Shown here: piece after piece, positions 16,223-23,383 of the stretch
Layout of the letters: every line of letters begins with the position of its first letter
How positions within the stretch are numbered: the stretch's first letter is position 1
The notes under the pieces: generated by a model
The model's input: only the letters and a program-made list of their open reading frames with translations
Told to the model about the DNA's origin: nothing
The model's database searches: none
Assembly: GCA_947643615.1 (NCBI GenBank)
Contig: CANRWO010000037.1
Span: forward strand, 1-36,843
Length of the DNA: 36,843 nucleotides
Direction: 5' to 3'
Source of the DNA: an uncultured Lachnospiraceae bacterium
GTDB taxonomy: Bacteria > Bacillota > Clostridia > Lachnospirales > Lachnospiraceae
Position numbers and translations under genes: made by a program

Positions 16223-17173
16223 ATGGATTATATCGTATTGGATTTGGAATGGAATCAAAGTAATACCGGTCTGGAGGAGGAAATTGCCGTACTTCCTTTT
16301 GAGATCATTGAGATCGGAGCGATCCATCTGGATGCCGCCGGTATGATGGTGGGTGAATTCAGCCAGCTGATAAAACCACGGGTCTATACGGAGATGCACC
16401 TGATCACCAGCAGGCTGATCCATTTGCAGATGCAGGAGCTGGAGAGGGGGAAACCTTTTACGGAAGTGACAGAACGTTTCCTGCGCTGGTGTGGGGAGGA
16501 TTATATTTTTTGTTCCTGGGGCGACCAGGATCTGAAAGAATTACAACGGAATATGAAATTCTACCATATGGCGCCATTGTCGGACGGGCCTATTGCATTT
16601 CTGGACATACAGAAACTGTTCAGCATTGCCTATGAAGACGGCAAGTCCCGGAAGGCATTGGAGTATGCGGTGGATTTCCTGGGTATGGAGAAAGATATTC
16701 CTTTTCACAGGGCCTTCAGCGATGCCTATTACACGGCCAAGATTCTTGAAAGGATTATATCGGCGTTCCCGAAGGTATTGAAAAAAATATCTTATGATGT
16801 ATTTCATCCGCCGGCAAGCCGGGAGAAAGAGGTCAAGGTTCAGTTTGATACTTATATGAAATATATTTCCCGGGAATTTGACAGTAAGAGTGATGCGATG
16901 GCAGACCGCGAGGTGATTTCCAGCAGGTGCTATCTATGCCATAAAAACCTGCGGAAAAAGATTCGTTGGTTTACTTCCAATAACAGGCATTATTATTGCC
17001 TTGCCTGCTGCGATAAGCATGGATATATGAAAGGCAAGATCCGGCTGCGCAGGTCGGAGGAGGGTAAAATATATGTGGTCAAGACCACCAGGCTTATCAC
17101 GGAACAGGAAGCGGCTGCGCTGACGGAGCGGCGCGCCCATGCCAGAGAGCTGAGAAAACGCCACAACCACTAA
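16223..17173 (+). CDS. DEDDh 3'-5' exonuclease with Cys-rich C-terminal domain
   Basis: Exonuclease-fold protein of 316 residues. The RNase T/DnaQ-type core (about 1-185) shows Exo I as MDYIVLDLEWNQ (Asp7 and Glu9), Exo II around CSWGDQDLKEL, and Exo III as FHRAFSDAYYTAKI (His then Asp). This resembles KapD-like/EXOIII proteins of Clostridia. A second part contains CYLCHKNLRKK and YYCLACCDKHGY, which looks like a small zinc-binding unit, followed by a basic tail. The start at 16223 follows GAGGAG with good spacing. It lies 81 bases after the esterase and converges on the carboxypeptidase gene. RNA is the more likely substrate, by family analogy. Confidence 0.88.
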   Translation: MDYIVLDLEWNQSNTGLEEEIAVLPFEIIEIGAIHLDAAGMMVGEFSQLIKPRVYTEMHLITSRLIHLQMQELERGKPFTEVTERFLRWCGEDYIFCSWGDQDLKELQRNMKFYHMAPLSDGPIAFLDIQKLFSIAYEDGKSRKALEYAVDFLGMEKDIPFHRAFSDAYYTAKILERIISAFPKVLKKISYDVFHPPASREKEVKVQFDTYMKYISREFDSKSDAMADREVISSRCYLCHKNLRKKIRWFTSNNRHYYCLACCDKHGYMKGKIRLRRSEEGKIYVVKTTRLITEQEAAALTERRAHARELRKRHNH

Positions 17174-17176
17174 GGA

Positions 17177-17207
17177 CAGGGACTACGGTTAGAAATCGTA
17201 GTCCCTG
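17177..17207. terminator. Hairpin between converging genes
   Basis: Perfect 11-bp stem (CAGGGACTACG at 17177-17187 and its complement at 17197-17207) that overlaps the last codons of the carboxypeptidase gene. No U-run follows on either strand, so it is only a possible terminator. Confidence 0.45.
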
Positions 17208-18673
17208 AATCTGTTTGCACGTTTTGCCTTTTTGCGGCGTCTGCGGTTTTCCTTTTTCCAGACACGCCGCCCATGCCCGGCAAAAGCAAAATTCTTTAAG
17301 AGGAGCCTGACCAGGAAAGCCACAAACCCGGCGGCGCCGATTGCGATTAAGATTCCCAGCACTTTTACGATATTGATAAAGATAAAAGAGGAATCCTTTT
17401 TCTCCTGTATTTCCTCTTCGGGAGTATAAAACAGGTAAGAAGCATCTTCTTGATCTTTCGCTAAATTTAAGGAGACGGAGCCGATGTAGACATCATGGTA
17501 GGTATAAGTGATAACCGCCGCCTGGTTTTCGTTCTGCGTATCATAAGAGATTGCGGAATCCAGCTCATGGAAGCTGGTGGTCTTGGGCAGGATGACGTAA
17601 TCATTCTTATTCAGGGACAGAATGGGTTGGGAGTTCCCGAAAATATCGTTGCCGCTGTAGAACAGTCCCGTGTTGTCAATGTTATACTTTGTTTCTGCCT
17701 GGGATACATTCACTTTGTCAAAATTGTTAAATCCATAATTAAAAAGGGCAATGGTATCTTCATATTGGTAGGGGGATTCGTCCCGCATGACCACGCAGAT
17801 CAGCTTCATGCCGTCCTTTTCCGCACAGGACACCAGGCAGCTCCTGGAGGCTTCCGTGTAGCCGGTTTTACAGCCAACCAGATATTCGTAAGCATATTTG
17901 CCGCCCGGGATGATCTGCATCAGGTTTACTTCCAATTTGCCTTTTGGGAGTTTGTCCGTAACGGGAAACTCCATACGTCTGGTGAGGGTGATCTTACAAA
18001 GCATTTCATTGGAAAAGAAGGCTCTGCCAATCATGGCAAGGTCGTAGGCGGTGGTATAATGGTCCTCGTCCGGCAAGCCGTTAGGATTGACAAAATGGGA
18101 ATTGAGGCAGCCAAGCTCAGTGGCGCGTTCATTCATCATTCCGGCAAATACGGACCAGTCCGTTGTGTCGGTGATATGTTCCGCCACGGCAAACGAGACT
18201 TCATTGGCGGAACGGATGAGAATGGCGTTCAGGCATTGTTCCATAGTCAATTCCTGCCCTACATCCATGGCAATGTGGCTGCTGTCCCTGGGAGTGTCGA
18301 AGACAGCGTCATGGGAAAAGGAAACGATCTCGTCCATGGAGCACAGTTCGGAGGCAATCAAAGTGGTAAGGATCTTGGTTGTGCTGGCAGGGTACTCCTG
18401 AGTATGGATATTCTTTGCATAAAGGATTGCACCCGTCTCCAGTTCCATCAAAATGGCAGATTCGGCACCTACCACCGGCCCCGTGGGCCAGTTTGCCACC
18501 TGGTTGGACTGGATTTCCATGGCCCGGTTGGCCTCCAGCGCAAGCTCCGCCTTGGAAGCGGCAGAAACTGCCAACGCCGATTCCAGGAACAGCGCAATCC
18601 CACAGGCTGCGGCAGTGAACAGGGAAATGAATCTATGAATGGAAGTATGAATAGAAGGTCTTTTTTTCTGCAT
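17189..18673 (-). CDS. D-alanyl-D-alanine carboxypeptidase (DacF/PBP5-type, peptidase S11)
   Basis: Low-molecular-weight penicillin-binding protein that trims the terminal D-Ala from peptidoglycan stem peptides outside the membrane. 494 residues. A signal sequence at about 12-38 (FISLFTAAACGIALFLESALAVSAAS) is followed by the S11 catalytic domain with Ser97 in PASTTK, SAN at 155-157 and KTG at 269-271. A C-terminal membrane segment (FINIVKVLGILIAIGAAGFVAFLV) and a highly basic tail of about 40 residues (GRRVWKKENRRRRKKAKRANR) follow. This anchors the protein by a true membrane helix rather than the amphipathic helix of classic PBP5. The start at 18673 has GAGGATA upstream; a longer in-frame reading to 18895 runs into repeat DNA. 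Role in vegetative wall or spore cortex cannot be separated. Confidence 0.95.
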   Translation of the reverse strand: MQKKRPSIHTSIHRFISLFTAAACGIALFLESALAVSAASKAELALEANRAMEIQSNQVANWPTGPVVGAESAILMELETGAILYAKNIHTQEYPASTTKILTTLIASELCSMDEIVSFSHDAVFDTPRDSSHIAMDVGQELTMEQCLNAILIRSANEVSFAVAEHITDTTDWSVFAGMMNERATELGCLNSHFVNPNGLPDEDHYTTAYDLAMIGRAFFSNEMLCKITLTRRMEFPVTDKLPKGKLEVNLMQIIPGGKYAYEYLVGCKTGYTEASRSCLVSCAEKDGMKLICVVMRDESPYQYEDTIALFNYGFNNFDKVNVSQAETKYNIDNTGLFYSGNDIFGNSQPILSLNKNDYVILPKTTSFHELDSAISYDTQNENQAAVITYTYHDVYIGSVSLNLAKDQEDASYLFYTPEEEIQEKKDSSFIFINIVKVLGILIAIGAAGFVAFLVRLLLKNFAFAGHGRRVWKKENRRRRKKAKRANRFRDYDF

Positions 18674-18762
18674 GTGTATATCCTCATAAAACGGTAATCT
18701 TGGGAATTCCAATGGATTAAGTATAGTATCAATTTTTCTACAAAAAAATATGTTCATGTGAA

Positions 18763-18773
18763 ATATTATAACA
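18763..18773 (-). promoter_or_regulatory. Extended -10 promoter for the carboxypeptidase gene
   Basis: On the minus strand TGTTATAAT (18773-18765) is an extended -10 with consensus TATAAT at 18770-18765. No good -35 is seen at 16-18 bases. Confidence 0.55.
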
Positions 18774-18840
18774 CAAAGCACGCAGGAATTGTAAAATGTT
18801 TGAAACGCTTTCCATAAATCAACGGGAAGAGGGCCGATTT

Positions 18841-18883
18841 TGTGACGCACGTCTGTCAGAAAGCAATTTTCAAACATGCTCCA
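18841..18883 (-). repeat. Dispersed repeat, fullest copy (GAGCATGTTTGAAAA...TGCGTCAC)
   Basis: Read on the minus strand from 18882 it begins GAGCATGTTTGAAAATTGC and continues through CTGACAGACGTGCGTCACA to about 18841. The plus-strand copy at 25097-25136 matches most positions, and shorter cores lie at 9328-9311 and 25147-25163. This copy abuts the terminal-inverted-repeat element at 18884-19090. Confidence 0.7.
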
Positions 18884-19090
18884 GTGTACTGACACATTTA
18901 CATTTCGCCGAATGACTTGCCTGGATTTCCATCTGCAGCGTTGGCTTCACTCAACAATGCCACCGCATCGCCTCGTTCATCCTGCAAGGCAGATTTTCCA
19001 CGGCGTAGTGTTGGCTACGTTTAGGAAATCTAACGCTGCAGATGGAAATTCAGGCAAGATATTTTGCGAAATGTAATACGGTCAGCACAC
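18884..19090. mobile_element. MITE-like element with about 60-bp terminal inverted repeats
   Basis: The left arm 18884-18943 and the right arm 19031-19090 are inverted copies with about 80% identity by eye. Their best part is CTTGCCTGRATTTCCATCTG (from 18918 on the left) and its complement. The roughly 87-base centre has no gene. A diverged copy of the left half lies at 23174-23290. It codes for nothing, so any movement would need a transposase supplied elsewhere. A palindromic intergenic repeat without transposition is the alternative. Confidence 0.7.
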
Positions 19091-19162
19091 TAGTACAACA
19101 AATCATTCAACTTTCGGGCGAAAATATTCCCGGTTCCGTGCGAATACAAAATTTCTGATATT

Positions 19163-19171
19163 TGATATAAT
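19163..19171 (+). promoter_or_regulatory. Extended -10 upstream of the HTH-methyltransferase gene
   Basis: TGATATAAT, with consensus TATAAT at 19166-19171 and the TG extension at 19163-19164. The -35 region is weak. It lies about 50 bases before the start codon. Confidence 0.5.
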
Positions 19172-19225
19172 TTTTGAATAGAAAATAAGTATATGGCATC
19201 CCATTGATAGCAGGAGGTATAACAG

Positions 19226-20368
19226 ATGACTAAAATATCATTGCGCATTGCTGATTTGCGCAAAAGGAAGAAAGTGACACAGCAGGAACTGGCGGATAGC
19301 ATAGGAGTATCGTTTCAAGCTATAAGTAAGTGGGAAACCGGGGTTAATATGCCGGATATTACCATTCTTCCATTGCTGGCAGATTATTTTAAAGTATCAA
19401 CAGATCAGTTGTTAGGCTTATTGCCGCTGGATGGTGAAACATATATTCCTGAAAAGACAGCCACAAAGGATTTTTGGAACCGGAAACTGGAATATCTTTT
19501 ACGGACACGAAAGAATTGCTGGAATGATGACTACGCCCAGTTTCTTGTTTCACAGGTCTGGAAGATTGACAAGCCGATCTCTGTATTAGACTGCGGCTGT
19601 GGATATGGTTTCTTAGGGTTGCTGTTGCTTCCATACCTGCCCCAGGGAAGCACCTATACAGGGATTGATTTTGCAGAAAATCTGATTAAAAAGGGCAGAA
19701 CCCTTTTTGAAAACCACAAATTAGAAGCAGAATTTCTCTGTGAAAATGTTTTCGAATATTCTGCCGAAAACCAGTATGATTTCGTAGTATGCCAGGCAGT
19801 TCTCAGACATTCGGATAATCCGGCAGCTTTTATCCAGAAGATGGTTCGTTTTGCAAAACCGGGCGGATATATTGTATGTATTGATGCAAACAGAGAATTT
19901 GAATGTTGCGGCCTTTATATTGACGGTATGGATTATCAGGAATTATGCAGGCATGAAGGACTGGAAAAAAAGTGGCACACGGAACTTGCAATGCAGGGGA
20001 GGGACTATGCAGTTGCAATCAGGACTGCACATATTATGCAGAAGCTGGGACTTGTTGACGTTGACGTAAGAATGAACGATAGGGTAGAGTTTGTTACTAC
20101 GCAATCTGCAAATTATGAGGAAACCAAAAGTGATTTTATCACATATAACGATTGGGCATCGGGCATTAGCGGAGAAGAAAAAGAGAAGCTGATCCACCAT
20201 TTGCTGACTCATGGCTTATCCCGAAAAGAAGCCGAAGATTATTGCGGCCGAAATATTGAAATTGCGGATTTCTTTGCAGACAACCCTACTGTCGGATACA
20301 CGTTTGTAAAGGGAAAAATGATTACTTATGGAAAAAAGGCCGTAAAAAAAGCGAATACTTTTGCTTGA
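19226..20368 (+). CDS. XRE-type HTH fused to SAM-dependent methyltransferase
   Basis: Two-domain protein of 380 residues. Residues about 5-62 form a Cro/C1-type helix-turn-helix (LRKRKKVTQQELADSIGVSFQAISKWETG). From about 118 a class I methyltransferase domain begins with motif I VLDCGCGYGFLG (residues 120-130), an acidic residue after the second strand (YTGIDFAENL), and a post-motif LKPGG-like form as FAKPGGYIV. The C-terminal part (about 280-380) is charged and unassigned. A strong AGGAGG site precedes the ATG. The gene is more AT-rich than its neighbours and lies between a MITE-like element and a decayed gene fragment, all consistent with acquisition. The methyl acceptor is unknown; a self-regulating small-molecule or protein methylase is a guess. 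Confidence 0.88.
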   Translation: MTKISLRIADLRKRKKVTQQELADSIGVSFQAISKWETGVNMPDITILPLLADYFKVSTDQLLGLLPLDGETYIPEKTATKDFWNRKLEYLLRTRKNCWNDDYAQFLVSQVWKIDKPISVLDCGCGYGFLGLLLLPYLPQGSTYTGIDFAENLIKKGRTLFENHKLEAEFLCENVFEYSAENQYDFVVCQAVLRHSDNPAAFIQKMVRFAKPGGYIVCIDANREFECCGLYIDGMDYQELCRHEGLEKKWHTELAMQGRDYAVAIRTAHIMQKLGLVDVDVRMNDRVEFVTTQSANYEETKSDFITYNDWASGISGEEKEKLIHHLLTHGLSRKEAEDYCGRNIEIADFFADNPTVGYTFVKGKMITYGKKAVKKANTFA

Positions 20369-20447
20369 TATGAATGGCTTGCTAAAAAATAGCTGATTAG
20401 AAGTTTTTGAAGTGGAATAGGGTTTATAGAGACAAATGTTAAATTGA

Positions 20448-20609
20448 GATTTAAGTAATTTGGGCCCAAATGTAGTCGGTAGAACGAATAAATCTAAAAC
20501 GCTGTTATGGAAATTATCAAACAGCGTGCATGAAGATGTCGGCTGGAACCGTGCAATTGACCTGTTTTGCATTACGGAAGGCGTAAAGTATATTATTGTT
20601 CCAGGATAG
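20448..20609 (+). pseudogene. Decayed C-terminal fragment of an unknown gene
   Basis: An open frame of 53 codons directly preceded by an in-frame TGA at 20445 and with no ATG start. It reads protein-like: GRTNKSKTLLWKLSNSV, then HEDVGWNRAIDLFCITEGVK, YIIVPG, stop. The balanced amino-acid make-up suggests the tail of a once longer protein. I do not recognise the family. Confidence 0.5.
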
Positions 20610-20983
20610 TGTTCCACTGTACAAAAATCATTTTTCAAGCATAAAAATAAAATGCGTTATTTATTTGTATCATTTTCATAAATGGTGTTAGTAATTATTT
20701 AAATAGGTAATTTTATAAGAAAAATTAAAGGATGATTTGATAATTAAACAGGCAATATTGTAAGCAGTACTCATAGGATACCTTCTTCCTGCATAATCCT
20801 GCCTTGTACGAAACAGAAAAGACATTGGCTTTATTTCCCATAACAGCCATTGACAATCCACCTGAGATAAAGTACATTGTATGAGAGGAATATGCCGCTT
20901 TTGCAGGTCCTACTGCTATAGTTTTTATGGCTATAATATAGTAAGGAAAGGAATTTTCCGGGCGGCAGAATGTGAGAGGAAAC
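20610..20983. other. AT-rich gap before trmB
   Basis: About 370 bases, the first 130 of them very AT-rich. No convincing gene. A minus-strand open frame (20725 to about 20950) reads partly protein-like (SGGLSMAVMGNKANVFSVSY) but has no credible start and runs on antisense through trmB. A TATAAT-like box lies near 20933. This looks like foreign or decaying DNA. Confidence 0.45.
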
Positions 20984-21667
20984 ATGAGGTTACGCAATAT
21001 TACAGGCTCTCGTGAAGCCATTGCAGAAAGTCCGTATGTGGTGCAGGAAGCACTGCAGCCGGAATGCCCCGGTACATGGAGTAAAATGTTCGGAAACGAA
21101 AATCCCATTCATATAGAAATCGGAATGGGAAAGGGCAAATTTATACATACTATGGCCAGGGAGCATCCTGGGATCAATTATGTTGGAATTGAAAAATACT
21201 CCAGCGTCCTTCTCAGGGCGCTCCAGAAAATGGAGAAGGAGGAATTGCCGAACCTGAAATTCCTGCGCATGGATGCGGAGGATATTGTTAAGGTGTTCGG
21301 CCCGGGAGAAGTGGACCGGATCTACCTTAATTTTTCCGATCCGTGGCCTAAGGACAGACATGCTAAGAGAAGGCTCCCGTCCCGCCAGTTTTTGGAGCGG
21401 TATGGACAAATCTTAAAGCAGGATGGGCAGTTGGAGTTTAAGACGGACAACAGGGAGCTGTTTGACTTTGCCGTGGAGGAGCTGGAGCCTGCGGGTTGGA
21501 CAGCACAGGTCATCACCTACGACCTTCATCACGACGAAGACTTAATGCAGGGGAATGTTATGACGGAATACGAAGAGAAGTTTTCTGCCCTGGGCAATCC
21601 CATCTACAAATATGTCATATCAGCAGGAAATCAAGCGCGATCGAAGAGAGCATTTGATTTCACCTGA
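20984..21667 (+). CDS. trmB: tRNA (guanine-N7-)-methyltransferase TrmB
   Basis: Methylates N7 of guanosine 46 in the variable loop of tRNAs using SAM. 227 residues. SAM-binding motif IEIGMGKGKF at about 44-53, and the family signature FSDPWPKDRHAKRRLPSRQFLE in the middle; TDNRELFDFAVEEL follows. The start at 20984 has GAGAGGAAAC upstream; an in-frame GTG at 20972 is rejected. The last 18 codons (ISAGNQARSKRAFDFT and neighbours) and the stop codon are written by a palindromic repeat (21614-21673), so the native C-terminus has probably been replaced. The catalytic part is unaffected. Confidence 0.95.
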   Translation: MRLRNITGSREAIAESPYVVQEALQPECPGTWSKMFGNENPIHIEIGMGKGKFIHTMAREHPGINYVGIEKYSSVLLRALQKMEKEELPNLKFLRMDAEDIVKVFGPGEVDRIYLNFSDPWPKDRHAKRRLPSRQFLERYGQILKQDGQLEFKTDNRELFDFAVEELEPAGWTAQVITYDLHHDEDLMQGNVMTEYEEKFSALGNPIYKYVISAGNQARSKRAFDFT

Positions 21668-21837
21668 TATGACAACGAAGGAATCGATCTGCGAAGCAGA
21701 TTGAAAGCGCGCAGCGCGACAGACGCGAAGCGTCAGGATTCGAGAGTCTGGGGGGGAAGCAGGAAATCAAGCGCGATCGAAGAGAGCATTTGATTTCACC
21801 TGATATGACAACGAAGGAATCCATCTGCTTCGCAGAT
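21614..21837. repeat. Mosaic palindromic repeat overlapping the trmB 3' end
   Basis: A 64-bp segment at 21622-21685 is repeated exactly at 21758-21821 (offset 136). The first copy sits in a 60-bp palindrome, 21614-21673, with arms GTCATATCAG and CTGATATGAC plus inner AAATCAA/TTGATTT. After each copy comes a hairpin ATCTGC-loop-GCAGAT whose loop is GAA in one and TTC in the other. Between the copies are more trinucleotide-loop hairpins, GCGC-GCA-GCGC (21707-21717) and GACGC-GAA-GCGTC (21722-21734). Confidence 0.85.
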
Positions 21838-21898
21838 CGAGAGCGCGTTTATTATTATATGCAGGTACCGTCGGCCGGTACAGGAAAGGAGATACAAT

Positions 21899-22219
21899 AT
21901 GGAATACAAATTTACAACAAACAATTTTGAGGAAGAGGTATTACAGTCATCTACACCGGTACTGGTGGATTTCTTTGCGGAATGGTGTAATCCCTGTAAG
22001 ATGATGGCCCCCGTTGTGGAAAAACTGGCGGAGGAGCTTGAGGGAAAGGTAAAAGTGGGAAAATGCAACATTGACGAAAATATGCAGATTGCACAGAGAT
22101 ACAGGGTGGCAAGCATTCCTACTTTTATGGTCTTTAAGGATGGGAAACCTCTTTCCACCCAGGTGGGCGCCATGTCGGCGGCAGAATTAAGAAAATTTGC
22201 AGAACAGGCGTTGGATTGA
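21899..22219 (+). CDS. trxA: Thioredoxin
   Basis: Small cytoplasmic disulfide reductase, 106 residues, the normal length. The active site is WCNPC with Cys30 and Cys33; the classic form is WCGPC. The cis-proline loop is seen as VASIPTFMVFKDG. AGGAGAT precedes the ATG. The YitT-family gene starts one base after its stop, so both are in one operon ended by the hairpin at 23115-23158. Asn in place of Gly in the active site occurs in some Firmicutes thioredoxins and may shift redox potential. No thioredoxin reductase is adjacent. Confidence 0.95.
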   Translation: MEYKFTTNNFEEEVLQSSTPVLVDFFAEWCNPCKMMAPVVEKLAEELEGKVKVGKCNIDENMQIAQRYRVASIPTFMVFKDGKPLSTQVGAMSAAELRKFAEQALD

Positions 22220-22220
22220 C

Positions 22221-23096
22221 ATGAATAAGAAAGTATTGGTTGACGAAGGAAAAAAGACATTAGCCTGTATCGTAGGAGCCTTTTTATATGCAGCGGGAAT
22301 TAACCTTTTTGTAGTGCCTTCTGAGCTATATACCGGAGGCGTCATGGGTATCTGTCAGGTGATCCGTACTTTGCTGGCGGATCTGCTTCATTTGGAGTTT
22401 AGTGCCTTTGACATTGCCGGTGTGATATATTACTTGATCAATATACCTATATTTATTGTGGCATTTACCAAGATCGGACGGAAATTTCTGGCAAAGACAG
22501 TGATTTCCGTCACTGCCATGACGCTGTTCCTCTCTCTCATTCCTGTCACGCTGGTGGTGGAGGATGTGATGGCAGCTTGTGTGGTAGGCGGTATCATTTC
22601 GGGCGCGGGTTCAGGCATTCTTCTGCGTATGGGATCCTCCGGAGGCGGAATGGATGTAGTAGGTGTGCTGCTGACAAGATGGAAGCAGGACTTCAGCGTA
22701 GGCAGGATAGGGTTGCTGGTCAACCTGGCGCTCTATGGCACCTGTATGTTCCTCTTTGATATGGAAATCGTGGTATATTCCGTAATTTATGCCGCAGTGT
22801 ATTCCGTAGCTATGGATAGAGTGCACACTCAGAACATCAACGTGGAGGTACATGTGATTACCAAGGCGGATACCACTGCCCTGGAAAAGGAAGTATTTCA
22901 GGAATTGGGCAGAGGTGTCACTAAATGGTCTACTTTGGGGGCGTACACTTATGACCGTTCCCATATCCTGTACATTATGTTGTCCAAATATGAAGTTGGG
23001 CGGCTGAAGAACATTGTCCATAAATACGATCCCAATGCCTTTATCGTGGTCAATGAAGGGGTCAGTGTCATCGGGCATTATTTGAAAAAACTGTAA
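22221..23096 (+). CDS. YitT family membrane protein
   Basis: Integral membrane protein of 291 residues. Five to six hydrophobic segments occupy about 12-195 (YitT domain, with the motif LRMGSSGGGMDVVGVLL). A C-terminal cytoplasmic DUF2179 domain follows (about 205-285: INVEVHVITKADTTALEKEV...YDPNAFIVVNEG). Function in the family is not established. The ATG at 22221 follows the thioredoxin stop after one base, and the ribosome site must lie in the end of that gene (GAACAGGCG), which indicates coupling. It ends at a strong terminator 18 bases downstream. Confidence 0.93.
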   Translation: MNKKVLVDEGKKTLACIVGAFLYAAGINLFVVPSELYTGGVMGICQVIRTLLADLLHLEFSAFDIAGVIYYLINIPIFIVAFTKIGRKFLAKTVISVTAMTLFLSLIPVTLVVEDVMAACVVGGIISGAGSGILLRMGSSGGGMDVVGVLLTRWKQDFSVGRIGLLVNLALYGTCMFLFDMEIVVYSVIYAAVYSVAMDRVHTQNINVEVHVITKADTTALEKEVFQELGRGVTKWSTLGAYTYDRSHILYIMLSKYEVGRLKNIVHKYDPNAFIVVNEGVSVIGHYLKKL

Positions 23097-23114
23097 CATA
23101 AAGTCATGGAACAT

Positions 23115-23158
23115 AACAAAGCCTCCGGTGGAGCGGCCGCTCCCCGGGAGGCTTTGTT
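23115..23158 (+). terminator. Terminator of the thioredoxin-yitT operon
   Basis: Perfect 12-bp stem AACAAAGCCTCC (23115-23126) with its complement (23147-23158), enclosing a second GC-rich palindrome GGAGCGGCCGCTCC (23130-23143). Confidence 0.85.
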
Positions 23159-23173
23159 ATTGTCAATAGTTAG

Positions 23174-23290
23174 CGTGCTGTACCGTTTATATTTCGTCAA
23201 ATGATTTGCTTAAATTTCCATCTGCTGGGTTGGCCTCACTCAACGGTGCCACTGCATGGCCTCGTTCAGCCGCTTTGCATGCTGAAAATT
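23174..23290. repeat. Diverged half copy of the MITE-like element
   Basis: Reads GCGTGCTG...TTTATATTTCGTC...AATTTCCATCTGC, then TTGGCCTCACTCAACGG, in the same order as 18884-18985, roughly three quarters identical by eye. The opposite terminal repeat is not preserved. A separate hairpin (GTACAATGGCG with CGGCATTGTAC) follows at about 23327-23356. Confidence 0.6.
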
Positions 23291-23383
23291 CATTCTGCGT
23301 CATTTGGCTGAAAATGAATGGCGCAGTACAATGGCGTTAAAATACGGCATTGTACTGCGGAGCACGGAAACCCAAGTGGATTC

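Noticed and set aside
17495..18697. Long plus-strand open frame of 400 codons antisense to the carboxypeptidase gene
   Set aside because: The minus strand has a full S11 peptidase with all catalytic motifs, signal sequence and anchor. The plus-strand reading has no domain features or ribosome site.
18674..18895. Upstream extension of the carboxypeptidase gene
   Set aside because: It contains no ribosome site, crosses the likely promoter and reaches into the repeat element; a proper signal peptide begins at 18673.
20725..20960. Minus-strand open frame with a protein-like stretch (SGGLSMAVMGNKANVFSVSY)
   Set aside because: No credible start codon or ribosome site; the frame runs antisense through trmB and lies in AT-rich gap DNA. 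It could be a relic, but support is too weak for a feature.
20969..20983. GTG start for trmB at 20972
   Set aside because: The ATG at 20984 has GAGAGGAAAC at proper spacing, which would lie inside the gene if the GTG were used.
21680..21837. CRISPR-like direct repeats behind trmB
   Set aside because: Only two 64-bp copies with internal palindromes, no regular spacers and no cas genes; better explained as a palindromic mosaic repeat.
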